A DNA stretch of 64,000 bases. Origin: Flavobacterium sp. MDT1-60 (GTDB lineage: Bacteria; Bacteroidota; Bacteroidia; Flavobacteriales; Flavobacteriaceae). This document shows positions 43,401 through 58,400 of the stretch, in pieces. The notes beneath the pieces are model-generated. The model saw nothing but the letters and a program-made list of their open reading frames with translations, ran no database searches and had not been told where the DNA came from. Position 1 is the first letter of the stretch, and every line of letters starts with the position of its first letter. The translations under genes were made by a program, and so were the position numbers. The stretch spans positions 620,001-684,000 of the forward strand of contig NZ_CP062159.1 in assembly GCF_014844035.1 (NCBI RefSeq). Direction: 5' to 3'.

Positions 43401-46400
43401 GAAGTTATTACGGATGATGGTTGTACGGCAACTCAGGATATTACAATCAATAGTGTTTCGCAACTTACTCTTACACCATCTCTTTCGCCAGCACTAACAG
43501 CTTGTCAGGATGGTGCAATTAAATTGACAATAGGAGGAGGAACGTCACCATATTATTATTCTGTTAATGGTGCAGATTATATTTTACACACAACAACATC
43601 AACTATACCGGTAACATTTGCAACTTTACCTGCAGGCGGTATTTATAATATTATTGTTTCAGATGCAAATGGCTGTAAAGTGACTAATTCTATTACGGTT
43701 ACGGCAAACCCAAAACCAGAATATACAATCAGCACTACTGATATTAAGTGTTATTCTGACAAAGGTGAAATCAAAATTAATGTTACAGCACAAAACGGAT
43801 ACACTTTAGAATATAGTATTAACAATGGTGCATCATGGAGTACTAATCCAACTTTCTCTAATTTGGCTGGAGGAACTTATAATGTAGTGGTTAGATATAC
43901 TTTATCTGGAAACACTTGTACAGATCCAGTTCAGGTTAAAGTAATTGCTTCACCAACTTCAGAGTTAACAGCTTCCGGAGGTGTCGCTGAATTAGCGGGT
44001 TGTACATTAGCAGGCCTTGGCGGTAAATTAAGAATCACAAACGTAACCGGAGGAACTGCTCCTTATCAATATAGTTTTGATGGTGGATCAACGTGGCAGG
44101 CATCTCCTGAAAAAGATGTTTTGAACGGAAGTTATACTTTAGTAGTAAAAGACAATTTGGGATGTACTTTTATAATTCCTTACACCGTTAAGCTTGATCC
44201 AAAACCAGCAGATCCAACAATTGACATAGCTCCTGTAGTCTATAATTGTGATGGTACCGGAAAAACTTCGGCGACAGTAACTAATACTGGTGGAACAAAT
44301 TATACTTATGAGTATTATTTGGATGGTGTTGCTAATACGCCTATTACGAATAATGTTTTTAATAATATTGTATCAGGTCCACATAAAATTGTTGTAAAAT
44401 ATAATTTAGTAGCTGCGGCTACTTATAGTAATTTATTAAAAGAAGATTTTGGTAGAGGGCTTCCAACCACAAGTCCGGGTATTGCTTCGGCATATTGTTT
44501 TAATGATCAAAGAGTAAATTCACCTTATCAATGTGGAACACGATCAGTAGAGGACAATCAATATTCTGTAGCAAGTTTCTTCTGGAGAAATGATACATCA
44601 TGGTATCCATTTAAAGATCATACTTCAAACGGTACAGTTGCAGACGGAAGATATTTATTAGTAAATATTGGTGACGCAGCTGGAGATTATGGTATCTTGT
44701 ATAGTAAACCAATTGCAGATGTTATTCCAAATCAGCCAGTAAAAGTAGATTTGGCTGTTGCCAATTTATTAAATGCTGGTAAGACCGGAGCAGCTCCAAT
44801 TGTACGATTTGAATTAGTTAATCCTTTAGGGGTTGTTGTAGCACGTGTCGATACCGGAAAAATTGCTGAGGCATCAAATGATCCTAATAGAACAAAATGG
44901 ATTAATATTCCAACGATTTCTCTAAATCCGGGTCCTAATACAAATTTAACATTTGTAATTCGTTCAGGAAGTTTAGAATATAATGGAAATGATTTATTAA
45001 TTGATGATATTTCAGTTTATCAGTTACCTAAATCTTGTCTGTCTTCAAGAGAATTTGATTTTGAAGTTGGAACTGATAAAGCATTTACAGTTTTAGAACC
45101 AACCATTCAAAATGTTGCATGTAACGGAGGTAATACAGGTTCTATTACTATTACAGCCCAAAATTTTAACGGAAGTTTCCAATATTCTATAAATGGAGGA
45201 GCATGGAAAACTTCAACTGTATCCCCTGTAACGGAAGGTGGATTAATAGCAGGTGATTATACTGTTACCGTACGTAGTGATGCTACAGGTACTTGTTCTA
45301 AATCATTCAGCAAAACAATTGGAGCAGGAAGTCCTGTAACGGTTACGGCATCAGTTACAACACCTCAAACTTGTTCTGCTAAAGCAACAATTACTGCCGT
45401 TGCTAGTGGAGGAACAAGTCCATATAAATATGAACTTAGGGCAGCCAATGGTACAACAGTTTTAGTTCCATTCCAGGATTTAGCAGTATTTCCAAACATA
45501 GCTAAAGGAAGTTATACTGTTGTTGCAAAAGATATTAATAATTGTCCATCAGGGGCTTCTACTGTTGTAATTGTAAATGACCCAACAGCGCCTACGGCAA
45601 GTTTAGCCGCTACATCGGATTTATGTTTTGATTCAGATAAAGCAACGATTGTTGTTACCGCTACCGGAACTGGAACATTGTCTTATAGTTTAGATGGTGC
45701 TCCAGGTGTTACAAATAATACTTTTACAAATGTTGGAGTAGGAACGCATACTGTTGTAGTAACTGATAGTAACAGTTGTACGGCAACAGTTGCTAATATT
45801 GTAGTTGCTACAGAGATTAAAGCGACGCCACAAATAACCAAAACGCTAGACTGTAATACTACAGGTGCAACTATTAAAGTTGACATTACAGGAGGTAAGG
45901 CAGCATTTACATATAAAGTTAAAGAAGGTTCTAATTTGTATGGATCAAGTATACCAGTTACTGGAAATACATTTAATTATGCTGCTCCAGGTGCTGGATT
46001 TTATACTTTCGAAATTTCAGATTCTAATAGCCCAACGTCTTGTAAAGTTGAAATTACCGCAACTGTTGATGCACTTACGAATCCAACCGTTAATGCTACG
46101 CCAGTGCAGGTTGCTTGTAATGGTGGATCGACAGGAGAAGTAACTTTGTCTGCTTCAGGAGGTTCTTTAAGTTATACTTATAGTTTTAATAATAGTGGAT
46201 TTACAAATACCGTAAAATACACAGGATTAAAAGCAGGTATTGCTTATCCATACCAGGTTATGGACAGTAAAGGTTGTAAATCAGCTATTGGATCTATTAC
46301 ATTAACAGAACCAAGCGTTGTAGGAGGAACTATTTCTGCTACTCAAATTAAATGTAGTGCCACAGGAACTACTCCTGCTGTAGTTACAATTGTTGGTTCA

Positions 46401-49400
46401 GGAGGAACAGGAGCTTACACTTATAGCTTTAACGGCACGGCCAACTTTACAAGTACTAATACTTATCCTACAAGTACTGCAGGACCAGTAACAGCTTATG
46501 TGAAAGACGCCAATGGATGTCAAGCAGGGCCATTTTCTATAACAATTGGTGTTTTACAACCAATAACAGCAATTAATTTAGTTGATAGCGGTTATGATTG
46601 TTCAACAACTCCTCAAGGAGGTCATGTTACAATTACAGCTGTAAAAGCAGGAAGCTTAGCAAATGTTTCTTATCAAATTATTGCAGGGCCTGCGGGTTAT
46701 AACACTGCTAGTAATACTACAGGAGATTTTAAACCATTAGCACCCGGACTTTATACTTTTCAAGCTACAGACAGTCAAACAGGTTGTTCTTTAACTATAA
46801 GTCATGATGTAAAAGGAACATCAGATATTGTAGCTGGAGGATCAATTACTACAACAATTAAATGTAATGCCGCAACAGGAAATATTCAGTTTACTGTTAG
46901 CGGAGCAAAAACTAGCGGATACGACTATGTTATTAAAAATGCTGGTGGAACAACTATTCAACAAGCGAATGGAGTTCCTGCAACGACAACTACTATAGCT
47001 GTAACTTCTGCAGTACCTGCTGGAGATTATACTATAACTGTTACCGACATATTAACAAAATGTAAAGATGACTACACTGTTAGTTTAACACAACCAGCTA
47101 ATGCCTTAGATGTTACAGCAACAGCTCCAAACATCAATTGTAATAATGGTAGTACTATTATTACCGCTGTTGGTGCAGGAGGAACAACAAGCTATTCTTA
47201 TGCTGTTGTAACTCAAGGGGCAACTGCTCCGACAACATTCCAACCAGATCCTAAAATGACTGTAAACACAGTTAATGGTACAGTTACAAAATGGGATGTT
47301 TATATTAAAGACGCGAACAATTGTACTGATTTCGTTACAATTGAAATTTTAAAAGATCAGGTACCAAGCGTTACAGCTACTTTAGACAATCAATGTACAG
47401 GTTCTGGAAATAAATTCAGAATTACTGCAACGGGTACTGGAGGTGTTGGTACTTTACAATATGGAATTAATGGTCCTACAGGAGCATTCTCTACAAGTAA
47501 TATATTTGATGTTACTGCAAGTGTAACTCCATATACTGTTTGGGTAAGAGATGCTAACTTATGTACAGCTTCGGCTACACCAATAACGGTTTACCCTCAA
47601 TTGACTGCAACTGCAGCCGTAAAAGAATTAGATTGTTCTACTAGTCCAAACGCAACGATTACGATTACTGCTAATGGAGGAAATGGTCCATATAAATATG
47701 AAGTTTCATCTAACGGAGGAACTACTTATACTTTAATGGCTTCTAATGTTTATACTGCTTTGACATCAGGTACTTATTTAATAAAAGTTACTGATGCGAA
47801 TACATGTACATTTGTTGTTACAACTCCAATTCTTTCTATTTCTAATCCAACCGTTAGCGTTGTCACACAGGTTGATGTAACTTGTAATGGAGCCGCAAAC
47901 GGTTCAGTGAAACTAAAAGGAGCCGGAGGTTCAGGAGGATATACTTATAGTAATAATGCAACAACAGGATTTGCGGCAGCAGATACTTTCACTGGATTAA
48001 CACCGGGAGCTCATACTTTCTATGTTAAAGACAGTAAAGGGTGTATCGGTAGTGTTGGTGTTACTATTGCACAGCCATCGACTCTAACCGCTACAGCAAG
48101 TGCTCCTGCATTTACTTGTAGTTCTACAAATACAAAACAATCAACTATTGTAACTATTGCGTTACCGACTACCGGAACAGCGCCATATGAATACAGTTTC
48201 AACGGAGGCGGTTATTCTCTAACAGTAAATACTTTAACAGTAAATGATAACGGAACAGACCAGGTGATTAACTATTCTGTTCGCGATAAGAATTTATGTG
48301 TGTTCAATGGTACAGTATCATTGGCAAAATTAAATCCTCCGGTAATTTCAAGTATTGTTCCTAGCGCCGTTACCTGTTTGCTTGTAACGAGCACAGTTCA
48401 GGTTAATGTAACAGGGGGAACAGGAGTTGGAACTTTGCAATACGAAACTATTGCACCATCTCCAATCATCAGAGCCAAACAAGCAGGAAATTCATTTGCG
48501 GGATTAACTCCTGGTGATTATGTATTTAGAGTTACTGATGCAAATGGTTGTTATGACACGAAATCTGTTACGGTTAAATCGGTTACTCCGATTGCGATTG
48601 CAGGAAATAAAAACAACGATGCAAAATGTAAAGGTACTTCAACAGGAAACGGAACATTTACAGTTTCAGGAAATGCTACAGTTGGAAACTATACATTTAC
48701 ATTAACAGCAGGTACTTTAGGAACAGGTACACTTACAAAATCAGGTAATACCTTAACATTGGCTAATGTTGCCGCTGGAACATATACAGTATCAGTAACT
48801 GATACCGCTACAGGTTGTAGCAATACGGCAAGTATTACTATCGGTGAGCCTGCTTTGGCTTTAGATGTTACGGCAACAGCTACGAACATCAACTGTAATA
48901 ATGACAATGCAGTGATTACGGTAGTTGGAACAGGCGGTACAACAAGCTACAAATATGCTGTTGTTAAGCAAGGAACTCCAACAGTTGCCCCTATAGCTTC
49001 AGATTACGGAACAAGCGATAAACTAACAGTTGATACTAACAGCGGAGCTGACATGAACTGGGTTGTTTATATAATGGACGCCAATGGATGTACAGATTCA
49101 GTTGTAAGATCAATTGCAGCAGATCCAATTCCAACAGTTACTGCGGTTTTAAGTAACCAATGTACAGCTTCTGGAAGCGGATTTACTATTACTGCAACAG
49201 GTTCAGGAGGTTTTGGTGCGTTGACTTACGGAATCAGTGGTCCTACAGGATCATTTACATCAAATAATGTTTTCAATGTTCCGGCTTCGACTACACCTTA
49301 TACAGTTTGGGTAAGAGATGCCAATATGTGTACAGCTTCAGCTACACCAATTACGGTTTACCCACAATTGACTGCAGTTGCAAATGTGACTAAGGAATTA

Positions 49401-52400
49401 GATTGTACAACATCTCCATCTGCACAAATCACGGTTGATATTGCAGGCGGAAAATCTGGATATACTTATAAAGTAGATTCAGGATCAGGTTATGGTTCAA
49501 GTGTTGCCGTTACAGGAACTCAGTTTGTTTATCCTGCGACAGCTTCGGGAACTTATAATTTTGAAATTTCAGATTCGAATACTCCGGGTTGTAAAGTAAT
49601 TGTTTCAGCAACAGTTGGGGCAATTACAAATCCAACAGTTACGGCCACTCAGGTTGATGTAACTTGTAACGGAGCCGCAAACGGTTCAGTAAAATTACAA
49701 GGAGCCGGAGGTTCAGGAGGATATACTTATAGTAATAATGCAACAACAGGATTTGCGGCAGCAAATACTTTCACTGGATTAACACCTGGAGCTCATACCT
49801 TCTATGTTAAAGACAGTAAAGGCTGTACAGGCAGCATTGGTGTTACTATCACTCAGCCTTCAGTATTAACTACTACAGCAAGTGCTCCGGCATTTACATG
49901 TAGTTCTACAAATGCTAAGGAATCTAAGGTTTTAACTATTGCGCCTCCAACAACAGGAACAGCGCCATACGAATATAGCTTCCAGGGTGGTGGATATTCA
50001 TCTACAAATACATTAACAGTAAGCGATACGGGAGTATCTCAGAATATTGCTTACTCTGTCAAAGATAAAAACGGATGTATTTTCAACGGATCAGTTACAC
50101 TTGCTCCGTTAAATCCTCCGGTAATTTCAAGTATTGTTCCTAGCGCCGTTACCTGTTTGCTTGTAACGAGCACAGTTCAGGTTAATGTAACAGGGGGAAC
50201 AGGAGTTGGAACTTTGCAATACGAAACTATTGCACCATCTCCAATCATCAGAGCCAAACAAGCAGGAAATTCATTTGCGGGATTAACTCCTGGTGATTAT
50301 GTATTTAGAGTTACTGATGCAAATGGTTGTTATGACACGAAATCTGTTACGGTTAAATCGGTTACTCCGATTGCGATTGCAGGAAATAAAAACAACGATG
50401 CAAAATGTAAAGGTACTTCAACAGGAAACGGAACATTTACAGTTTCAGGAAATGCTACAGTTGGAAACTATACATTTACATTAACAGCAGGTACTTTAGG
50501 AACAGGTACACTTACAAAATCAGGTAATACCTTAACATTGGCTAATGTTGCCGCTGGAACATATACAGTATCAGTAACTGATACCGCTACAGGTTGTAGC
50601 AATACGGCAAGTATTACTATCGGTGAGCCTGCTTTGGCTTTAGATGTTACGGCAACAGCTACGAACATCAACTGTAATAATGACAATGCAGTGATTACGG
50701 TAGTTGGAACAGGCGGTACAACAAGCTACAAATATGCTGTTGTTAAGCAAGGAACTCCAACAGTTGCCCCTATAGCTTCAGATTACGGAACAAGCGATAA
50801 ACTAACAGTTGATACTAACAGCGGAGCTGACATGAACTGGGTTGTTTATATAATGGACGCCAATGGATGTACAGATTCAGTTGTAAGATCAATTGCAGCA
50901 GATCCAATTCCAACAGTTACTGCGGTTTTAAGTAACCAATGTACAGCTTCTGGAAGCGGATTTACTATTACTGCAACAGGTTCAGGAGGTTTTGGTGCGT
51001 TGACTTACGGAATCAGTGGTCCTACAGGATCATTTACATCAAATAATGTTTTCAATGTTCCGGCTTCGACTACACCTTATACAGTTTGGGTAAGAGATGC
51101 CAATATGTGTACAGCTTCAGCTACACCAATTACGGTTTACCCACAATTGACTGCAGTTGCAAATGTGACTAAGGAATTAGATTGTACAACATCTCCATCT
51201 GCACAAATCACGGTTGATATTGCAGGCGGAAAATCTGGATATACTTATAAAGTAGATTCAGGATCAGGTTATGGTTCAAGTGTTGCCGTTACAGGAACTC
51301 AGTTTGTTTATCCTGCGACAGCTTCGGGAACTTATAATTTTGAAATTTCAGATTCGAATACTCCGGGTTGTAAAGTAATTGTTTCAGCAACAGTTGGGGC
51401 AATTACAAATCCAACAGTTACGGCCACTCAGGTTGATGTAACTTGTAACGGAGCCGCAAACGGTTCAGTAAAATTACAAGGAGCCGGAGGTTCAGGAGGA
51501 TATACTTATAGTAATAATGCAACAACAGGATTTGCGGCAGCAAATACTTTCACTGGATTAACACCTGGAGCTCATACCTTCTATGTTAAAGACAGTAAAG
51601 GCTGTACAGGCAGCATTGGTGTTACTATCACTCAGCCTTCAGTATTAACTACTACAGCAAGTGCTCCGGCATTTACATGTAGTTCTACAAATGCTAAGGA
51701 ATCTAAGGTTTTAACTATTGCGCCTCCAACAACAGGAACAGCGCCATACGAATATAGCTTCCAGGGTGGTGGATATTCATCTACAAATACATTAACAGTA
51801 AGCGATACGGGAGTATCTCAGAATATTGCTTACTCTGTCAAAGATAAAAACGGATGTATTTTCAACGGATCAGTTACACTTGCTCCGTTAAATCCTCCGG
51901 TAATTTCAAGTATTGTTCCTAGCGCCGTTACCTGTTTGCTTGTAACGAGCACAGTTCAGGTTAATGTAACAGGGGGAACAGGAGTTGGAACTTTGCAATA
52001 CGAAACTATTGCACCATCTCCAATCATCAGAGCCAAACAAGCAGGAAATTCATTTGCGGGATTAACTCCTGGTGATTATGTATTTAGAGTTACTGATGCA
52101 AATGGTTGTTATGACACGAAATCGGTTACTGTTAAACCAGTAGTAAAAATTGCAATTAACCCAAGTGTAACAAATCATGTTAATTGTTTTGGAAACAGTA
52201 CAGGTAATGCTGTGTTTACCATTTCTGGATTTACAGGAACATACAGTTATACTATAAATGGAGGAACTGCTGTTACAGCACAAACTTCCGGAGTAGTTAA
52301 CTTAACAAATCAACCTGCAGGAACTTATAATATTGCAGTTACGGACAACGTTACGGGTTGTACAGAAAATAGTTCTGTTACAATTCAACAGCCAGCGGCT

Positions 52401-55400
52401 GCATTGACGGCAAGTTATATTACAGTAAATGCAAATTGTAATGTAGGTACATCTAAAGTGACGGTAACGGCTGTAGGTGGAACACAATCGTACAAATATT
52501 CGTTTGTACAAAATAATGCGGGAATAGGAACGTTGACAACTTCAAATATTGCAAATTTAGATCCGACTGTTACTACGGATTGGGATGCTTATGTGGTAGA
52601 TGCTAACGGATGTCAGGTAAAACTTGATGTTACTATTGCAAAAGATAATACTCCAACAGTTTCAGCTACGGCTGTAAACCAATGTTTAGGAGTGGGAACT
52701 TATACCATAACTGCTGTAGGAGTAGGAAAAGCTCCATTGACTTATAGTATTAATAGCCCAACGTCTGGTTTTGATACGCCAAATACATTTGCAGTAACGG
52801 CTTCAGGTACCTATAATGTATGGGTAAAAGATGCTAATGGTTGTGTTGCTATGACTACGGTTCCGGTAATAGTAAATGATAAATTGACAATTTCAGCTCA
52901 ATTAACTAAGGACAACACTTGTTCTGGTACTACAGACGCTGTAATTACATTAAATGCTTCAGGCGGTTCAGGTTCTTATACTTACACATATACAAGTACA
53001 CCTGTTGCTGCGGGAACTTTTGCTGGAAACGTCTTTACAACAAGTGCAGCAGCAGACTTTATTTTTACGGTAACAGATACTAAAAATTGTACAGCTACAA
53101 CGACAGTTGCAGTAAAAACTACAGTGCCTGTTAATCCGGATGTTACAGTAACTCCTGGTACTTTAATTTCTTGTAATGGTGATTCTTCTGCTTCTTTAAA
53201 TGTTGTAGTTGACGCTACTAAAGGTTTAGCCCCATTTGTAATTAATGTTAATAACAATACCTTAGGAATTAATTATGGAACACAGACTTCAGGCTTAAGA
53301 GCCGGAGCATATACTGTTACAGTAACCGATGCAAAAGGATGTACAGATATAGAGAATATTTCTATTACAGAGCCAGGCGATCTGGTTGTTATTACAGATA
53401 AGACTGATATGCGTTGTGACGCAAGTACAGGTGGTGTATCGAAAGGTGAGATCATCATTCAATCTGTTACTGGTGGTACTGGACCTTACGATTACTATGT
53501 TACGGGAATTAATGGTTATGCAGGAGAAGCACATGGTATTCCTGGTACTACAGTTGTATTTGAAGTTGTAGATTTCGGTTTTTATCAAGTTAGAGTGGTT
53601 GATAGAAATGGATGTTCTAAATTTATAAAAGATGTTCTGATTGCTGCACCTGTAACAGGACTTGGAATTACAATTAATACTAGTGCAACTTGTGCTCCAA
53701 CAGGTGGTTCTGCTACAATTACTATTAATAGTGCATATGCAGGTACAGGACCATTCCATTTCAATATTTACAAAGGATCTACTCCTCCTCAGATATGGAC
53801 TATGGATGGAGTTGATGGATGGATAGGAGAGTCATCTCCTGGTCAGGCTGTTTATACTGGTTTGACACCTGGTGTAAAATATACTTTTATTGTTTACTCA
53901 GAAAATACAGGATGTTATTATTTCCAGGCCGCTCCGGATCCGATTCCAACAAACTCTAAGTTAGAAGTTGTTAGTGAAGTTGCCAGCAATATTACTTGTA
54001 AAAATGCGGCAAACGGAAGTGTAACTTTTGCAGTTAGAAATAATTATCCTACAACACCGGCTCCAGGTACTTCAGTAGATTTGCGTTATTCAGTTCGTGA
54101 GGCATTTACAAATGCTGAAATTATTGCACCTACAACCGTTACTGGTTTAGCAGCAGGTGCAACATCACCTAGTGTAACATTAAATCCACTTGCAGTTGGT
54201 ACTTATTATATATTAGTTGAAGAAATTGCAGGTCCTTTTGCTGGTTGTTCAGTAGTTTCTGATAGCTTTACAATAAATGAATCCGTTGCACTATTAGATC
54301 TTACGGCTTCTGCGACTTCAATTGCAGACTGTACGAACTTAGCGACAATTTCTGCTCAGGCAAAAGATGGAACAGGACCTTATAGTTATATGGTATTGCC
54401 AGCTGGTACAACTACTCCTCAGGCAACTGATGCCGGATGGGTTCCTGGTAATACATTTACAAGAGCGGGAAGTGTTGCCGGAATCACTTATGATGTCTAT
54501 GCAAAAGATGACTATGGATGTATCAAATTTGTGCCGGTTACGGTTTACAAATATGAAGAGCCAACAATTGCTGCACCAGCAACAATTTGTTATACAGGTA
54601 CTCCATTTACTTTTACTATAGGCGGTACAGTGGACGGGACTATCATTGGAGGTGCAACTTATAGTGTTGATGGAAGTACATTCCAAACATCACCAAGTTT
54701 TACATTTAATACGCCTAAAATTTATAATTTAGTAATTAAAGATGGAAAAGGTTGTACAAAAACTACTACTTTCGAAGTAAAACCGCAATTACTATTAGAT
54801 GTTAAATTAACAAGAGAACTAAGTTGTATTGTTGGTAGCGATGCTGCACAATTTACGCTTACACCAAAAGACGGTTACGGTACTTATACTTATTCTTATA
54901 CTTTAAATGGTGGAGCAGTAACTCCAACAGGAACCGTACTTACAACAAGCGCTATAGGAACTTATATTTTTACAGTAAGAGATGCTCAGAATTGTACAGC
55001 AACTTATACTATTAAATTAGATCCGATTCCGGCAATTGCATTTACTCCAACGGCAACAAATTTAAGTTGTTTTGCGAGTGCAGACGGAACAATCAATGTT
55101 GATGTTACAGCAGGAGTAGGTCCTTATGAATATCAACTTGAAAGAGGTGCAACTATGGTTACAGCGTTCCAGCCATTAAATAAATTTACAGGATTAATTG
55201 CTGCAAATAATTATGTAGTTACTGTAAGAGATGCTAAAAAATGTATCCTTACAGCGCCAGTTACAATTACGCAGCCGGCAATTTTGGCAGCGACATCATC
55301 AATTACAACACCATTATTGTGTACTGCAGGAAATACACCTTCACAAGCAGTTGTAACAATTGTTCCAACAGGAGGAACAACTCCTTACTTATATAGTTAT

Positions 55401-58400
55401 GACTTAGGAATTAATTACATTACTGATGACACTTACGAGACAACAGTTGGTAAAACTTTTGATGTTTATGTAAAAGATAAGAACGGTTGTATTTTCACTT
55501 TAACCAATGGTGTTGATGTACCGGCTTTAGTACCTCCGACAGATTTGACAATTGTAACTTCAATTGCCGATACATGTCTGGCAGATGCTACGGTTGAGAT
55601 TACAAATCATGTAGGTGGAACAGGAACTATTCAATACGAGATTTTATCTCCAATTGTAAGAGCAAAACAAACGTCTACAACATTTGCAAACCTGGCTCCT
55701 GGTACTTATGTATTCCAGATTACAGATGGAAACGGATGTACTTATTCAGAGTCACATACAGTGGTTCCGGTAACTAACATTACGGTATCTGCTGCAGTGA
55801 TTGCGAATGTTTCTTGCAACGGTGGTTCTAACGGATCATTGAAATTTACAGTAGCAAACAATACAGGAGCATTTACTGCTGTATTGACTGCAGGAACAGG
55901 AACGCTTACAACAGCAGGAAATGTAGTTACGGCTTCAGGTTTAGTGGCAGGAAACTATACATTAGAGGTTACAGATACAGCCACAGGCTGTACCAATACT
56001 GCTTCTATTGTAGTTACAGAACCTACTGCGTTAGCATTGGCATTAGCTAGTAATGTAAACGCAAATTGTGATTTTGGTGCTAAAGTAAGTGTAACAGCTT
56101 CAGGCGGAACTGCTCCTTATGAGTACTCATTTGTACCGGCAAGTGCTGCAGGACCTGGAACTTATACAGCTTCAAACGAAGCCGAATTAAACCCAGCAAC
56201 TACTACAAACTGGAAAGTTTATGTGAGAGATGCTAACAACTGTGTTATCGGTACACCGCTTGCAATTCCAATTGAAAGAGATGTTGATCCAACTATTACG
56301 GCTCCTGCCTTAATTTGTTTTACAGGAACTCCGGTTACCGTTACGGTTACAGGAACTCCGGATCCAGATGTTGTGCCAGCTGCGACTTACAGTGTAAACG
56401 GTGGTGCTTTCCAGGCTTCACGTGACTTTACAATTAGTGCTCCGGGAACTTATGTGTTTAGAATTAAGGACGGAAACGGATGTATTGCATCAGTTTCTTA
56501 CGAAGTAAAACCACAATTGACTTTACAGGCTAATTTAGTTCAGGATTTAACCTGTGCTTTAGATGCTGATATCACTTTGGTTCCAAGTGGAGGAACAGGA
56601 ACTTACACGAAGTATGAAGTTTATGACGGAACAACTTACACGACTATCCTTACTCCTGCATACAAACCTACTGTTGACGGAACATACAGTTTCAGAGTAA
56701 CAGATTCACAAAATTGTGAGGCGGTATCAAATGTTATCGTGGTAACTCCTAAAACAACTCCAACAGCAGCATTCACTCAGGTTAATGTAAGTTGTTTTGG
56801 AGGAAATACCGGAAGTTTTGTATTGACTCCTGCTGACGGAATTGCTCCTTATACTTATAGTGTAAATGGTGCTGGTTTCGTAACAGGAAATACTTTCAGT
56901 AATTTAACTCAGGGAGTTTATAATGTTATCGTTAAAGATGCTAAGCAATGTGTATCTACTGTTCCTATAACAATTACAATTACAGAGCCTTCAGCATTAT
57001 CAGCTACCTCATCAATTACTACAGCTTTAGTATGTACTGCAGGAAATGCACCATCACAAGCAGTTGTAACGGTTGTTGGTGCAGGCGGAACAACTCCATA
57101 TGAATATAGTTTTGATGGAACAAATTATTCATCAGACAATACATTTGAAACATTTGCAGGAGTTACGATGACTGTTTATGTAAAAGATAAAAACGGTTGT
57201 ACTTTCACGTTGACTAATGGTGTTAATGTACCTGCATTGGTACCTCCGACAGACTTGACAATTGTAACTTCAATTGCTGATACTTGTCTGGCAGATGCTA
57301 CGGTTGAGATTACAAATCATGTAGGTGGAACAGGAACTCTTCAATATGAGATTTTATCTCCAATTGTAAGAGTGAAACAAACGTCTACAACATTTGCAAA
57401 CCTGGCTCCAGATACTTATGTATTCCAGATTACAGATGGAAACGGATGTACGTATTCAGAGTCTCATACAGTGACTCCGGTAACTAATATTACAGTATCT
57501 GCTGCAGTGATTGCGAATGTTTCTTGCAACGGTGGTTCTAACGGATCATTGAAATTTACAGTGGCAAACAATACAGGAGCATTTACTGCTGTATTGACTG
57601 CAGGAACAGGAACGCTTTCAACAACAGGAAATGTAGTTACGGCTTCAGGTTTAGTGGCAGGAAACTATACATTACAAGTTACCGATACAGCTACAGGCTG
57701 TCCAAGTACTGCTTCTATCGCAGTTACAGAACCTGCTGCGTTAGCATTGGCATTAGCTAGTAATGTAAATGCAAATTGTGATTTTGGTGCTAAAGTAAGT
57801 GTAACAGCTTCAGGTGGAACTGCTCCTTATGAGTACTCATTTGTACCGGCAAGTGCTGCAGGACCTGGAACTTATACAGCTTCAAACGAAGCCGAATTAA
57901 ACCCAGCAACCACTACAAGCTGGAAAGTTTATGTGAGAGATGCTAACAACTGTGTTATCGGTACACCGCTTGCAATCCCAATTGAAAGAGATGTTGATCC
58001 AACCATTACAGCTCCGGCCTTAATTTGTTTTACAGGAACTCCGGTTACCGTTACGGTTACAGGAACTCCGGATCCAGATGTTGTGCCAGCTGCGACTTAC
58101 AGTGTAAACGGTGGTGCTTTCCAGGCTTCACGTGACTTTACAATTAGTGCTCCGGGAACTTATGTGTTTAGAATTAAGGACGGAAACGGATGTATTGCAT
58201 CAGTTTCTTACGAAGTAAAACCACAATTGACTTTACAGGCTAATTTAGTTCAGGATTTAACCTGTGCTTTAGATGCTGATATCACTTTGGTTCCAAGTGG
58301 AGGAACAGGAACTTACACGAAGTATGAAGTTTATGACGGAACAACTTACACGACTATCCTTACTCCTGCATACAAACCTACTGTTGACGGAACATACAGT

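Noticed and set aside
48330..52123. Regular repeats considered as a CRISPR array or a mobile element.
   Set aside because: The units are 1779 bases, coding, in frame and without spacers; they are sprB super-repeats.
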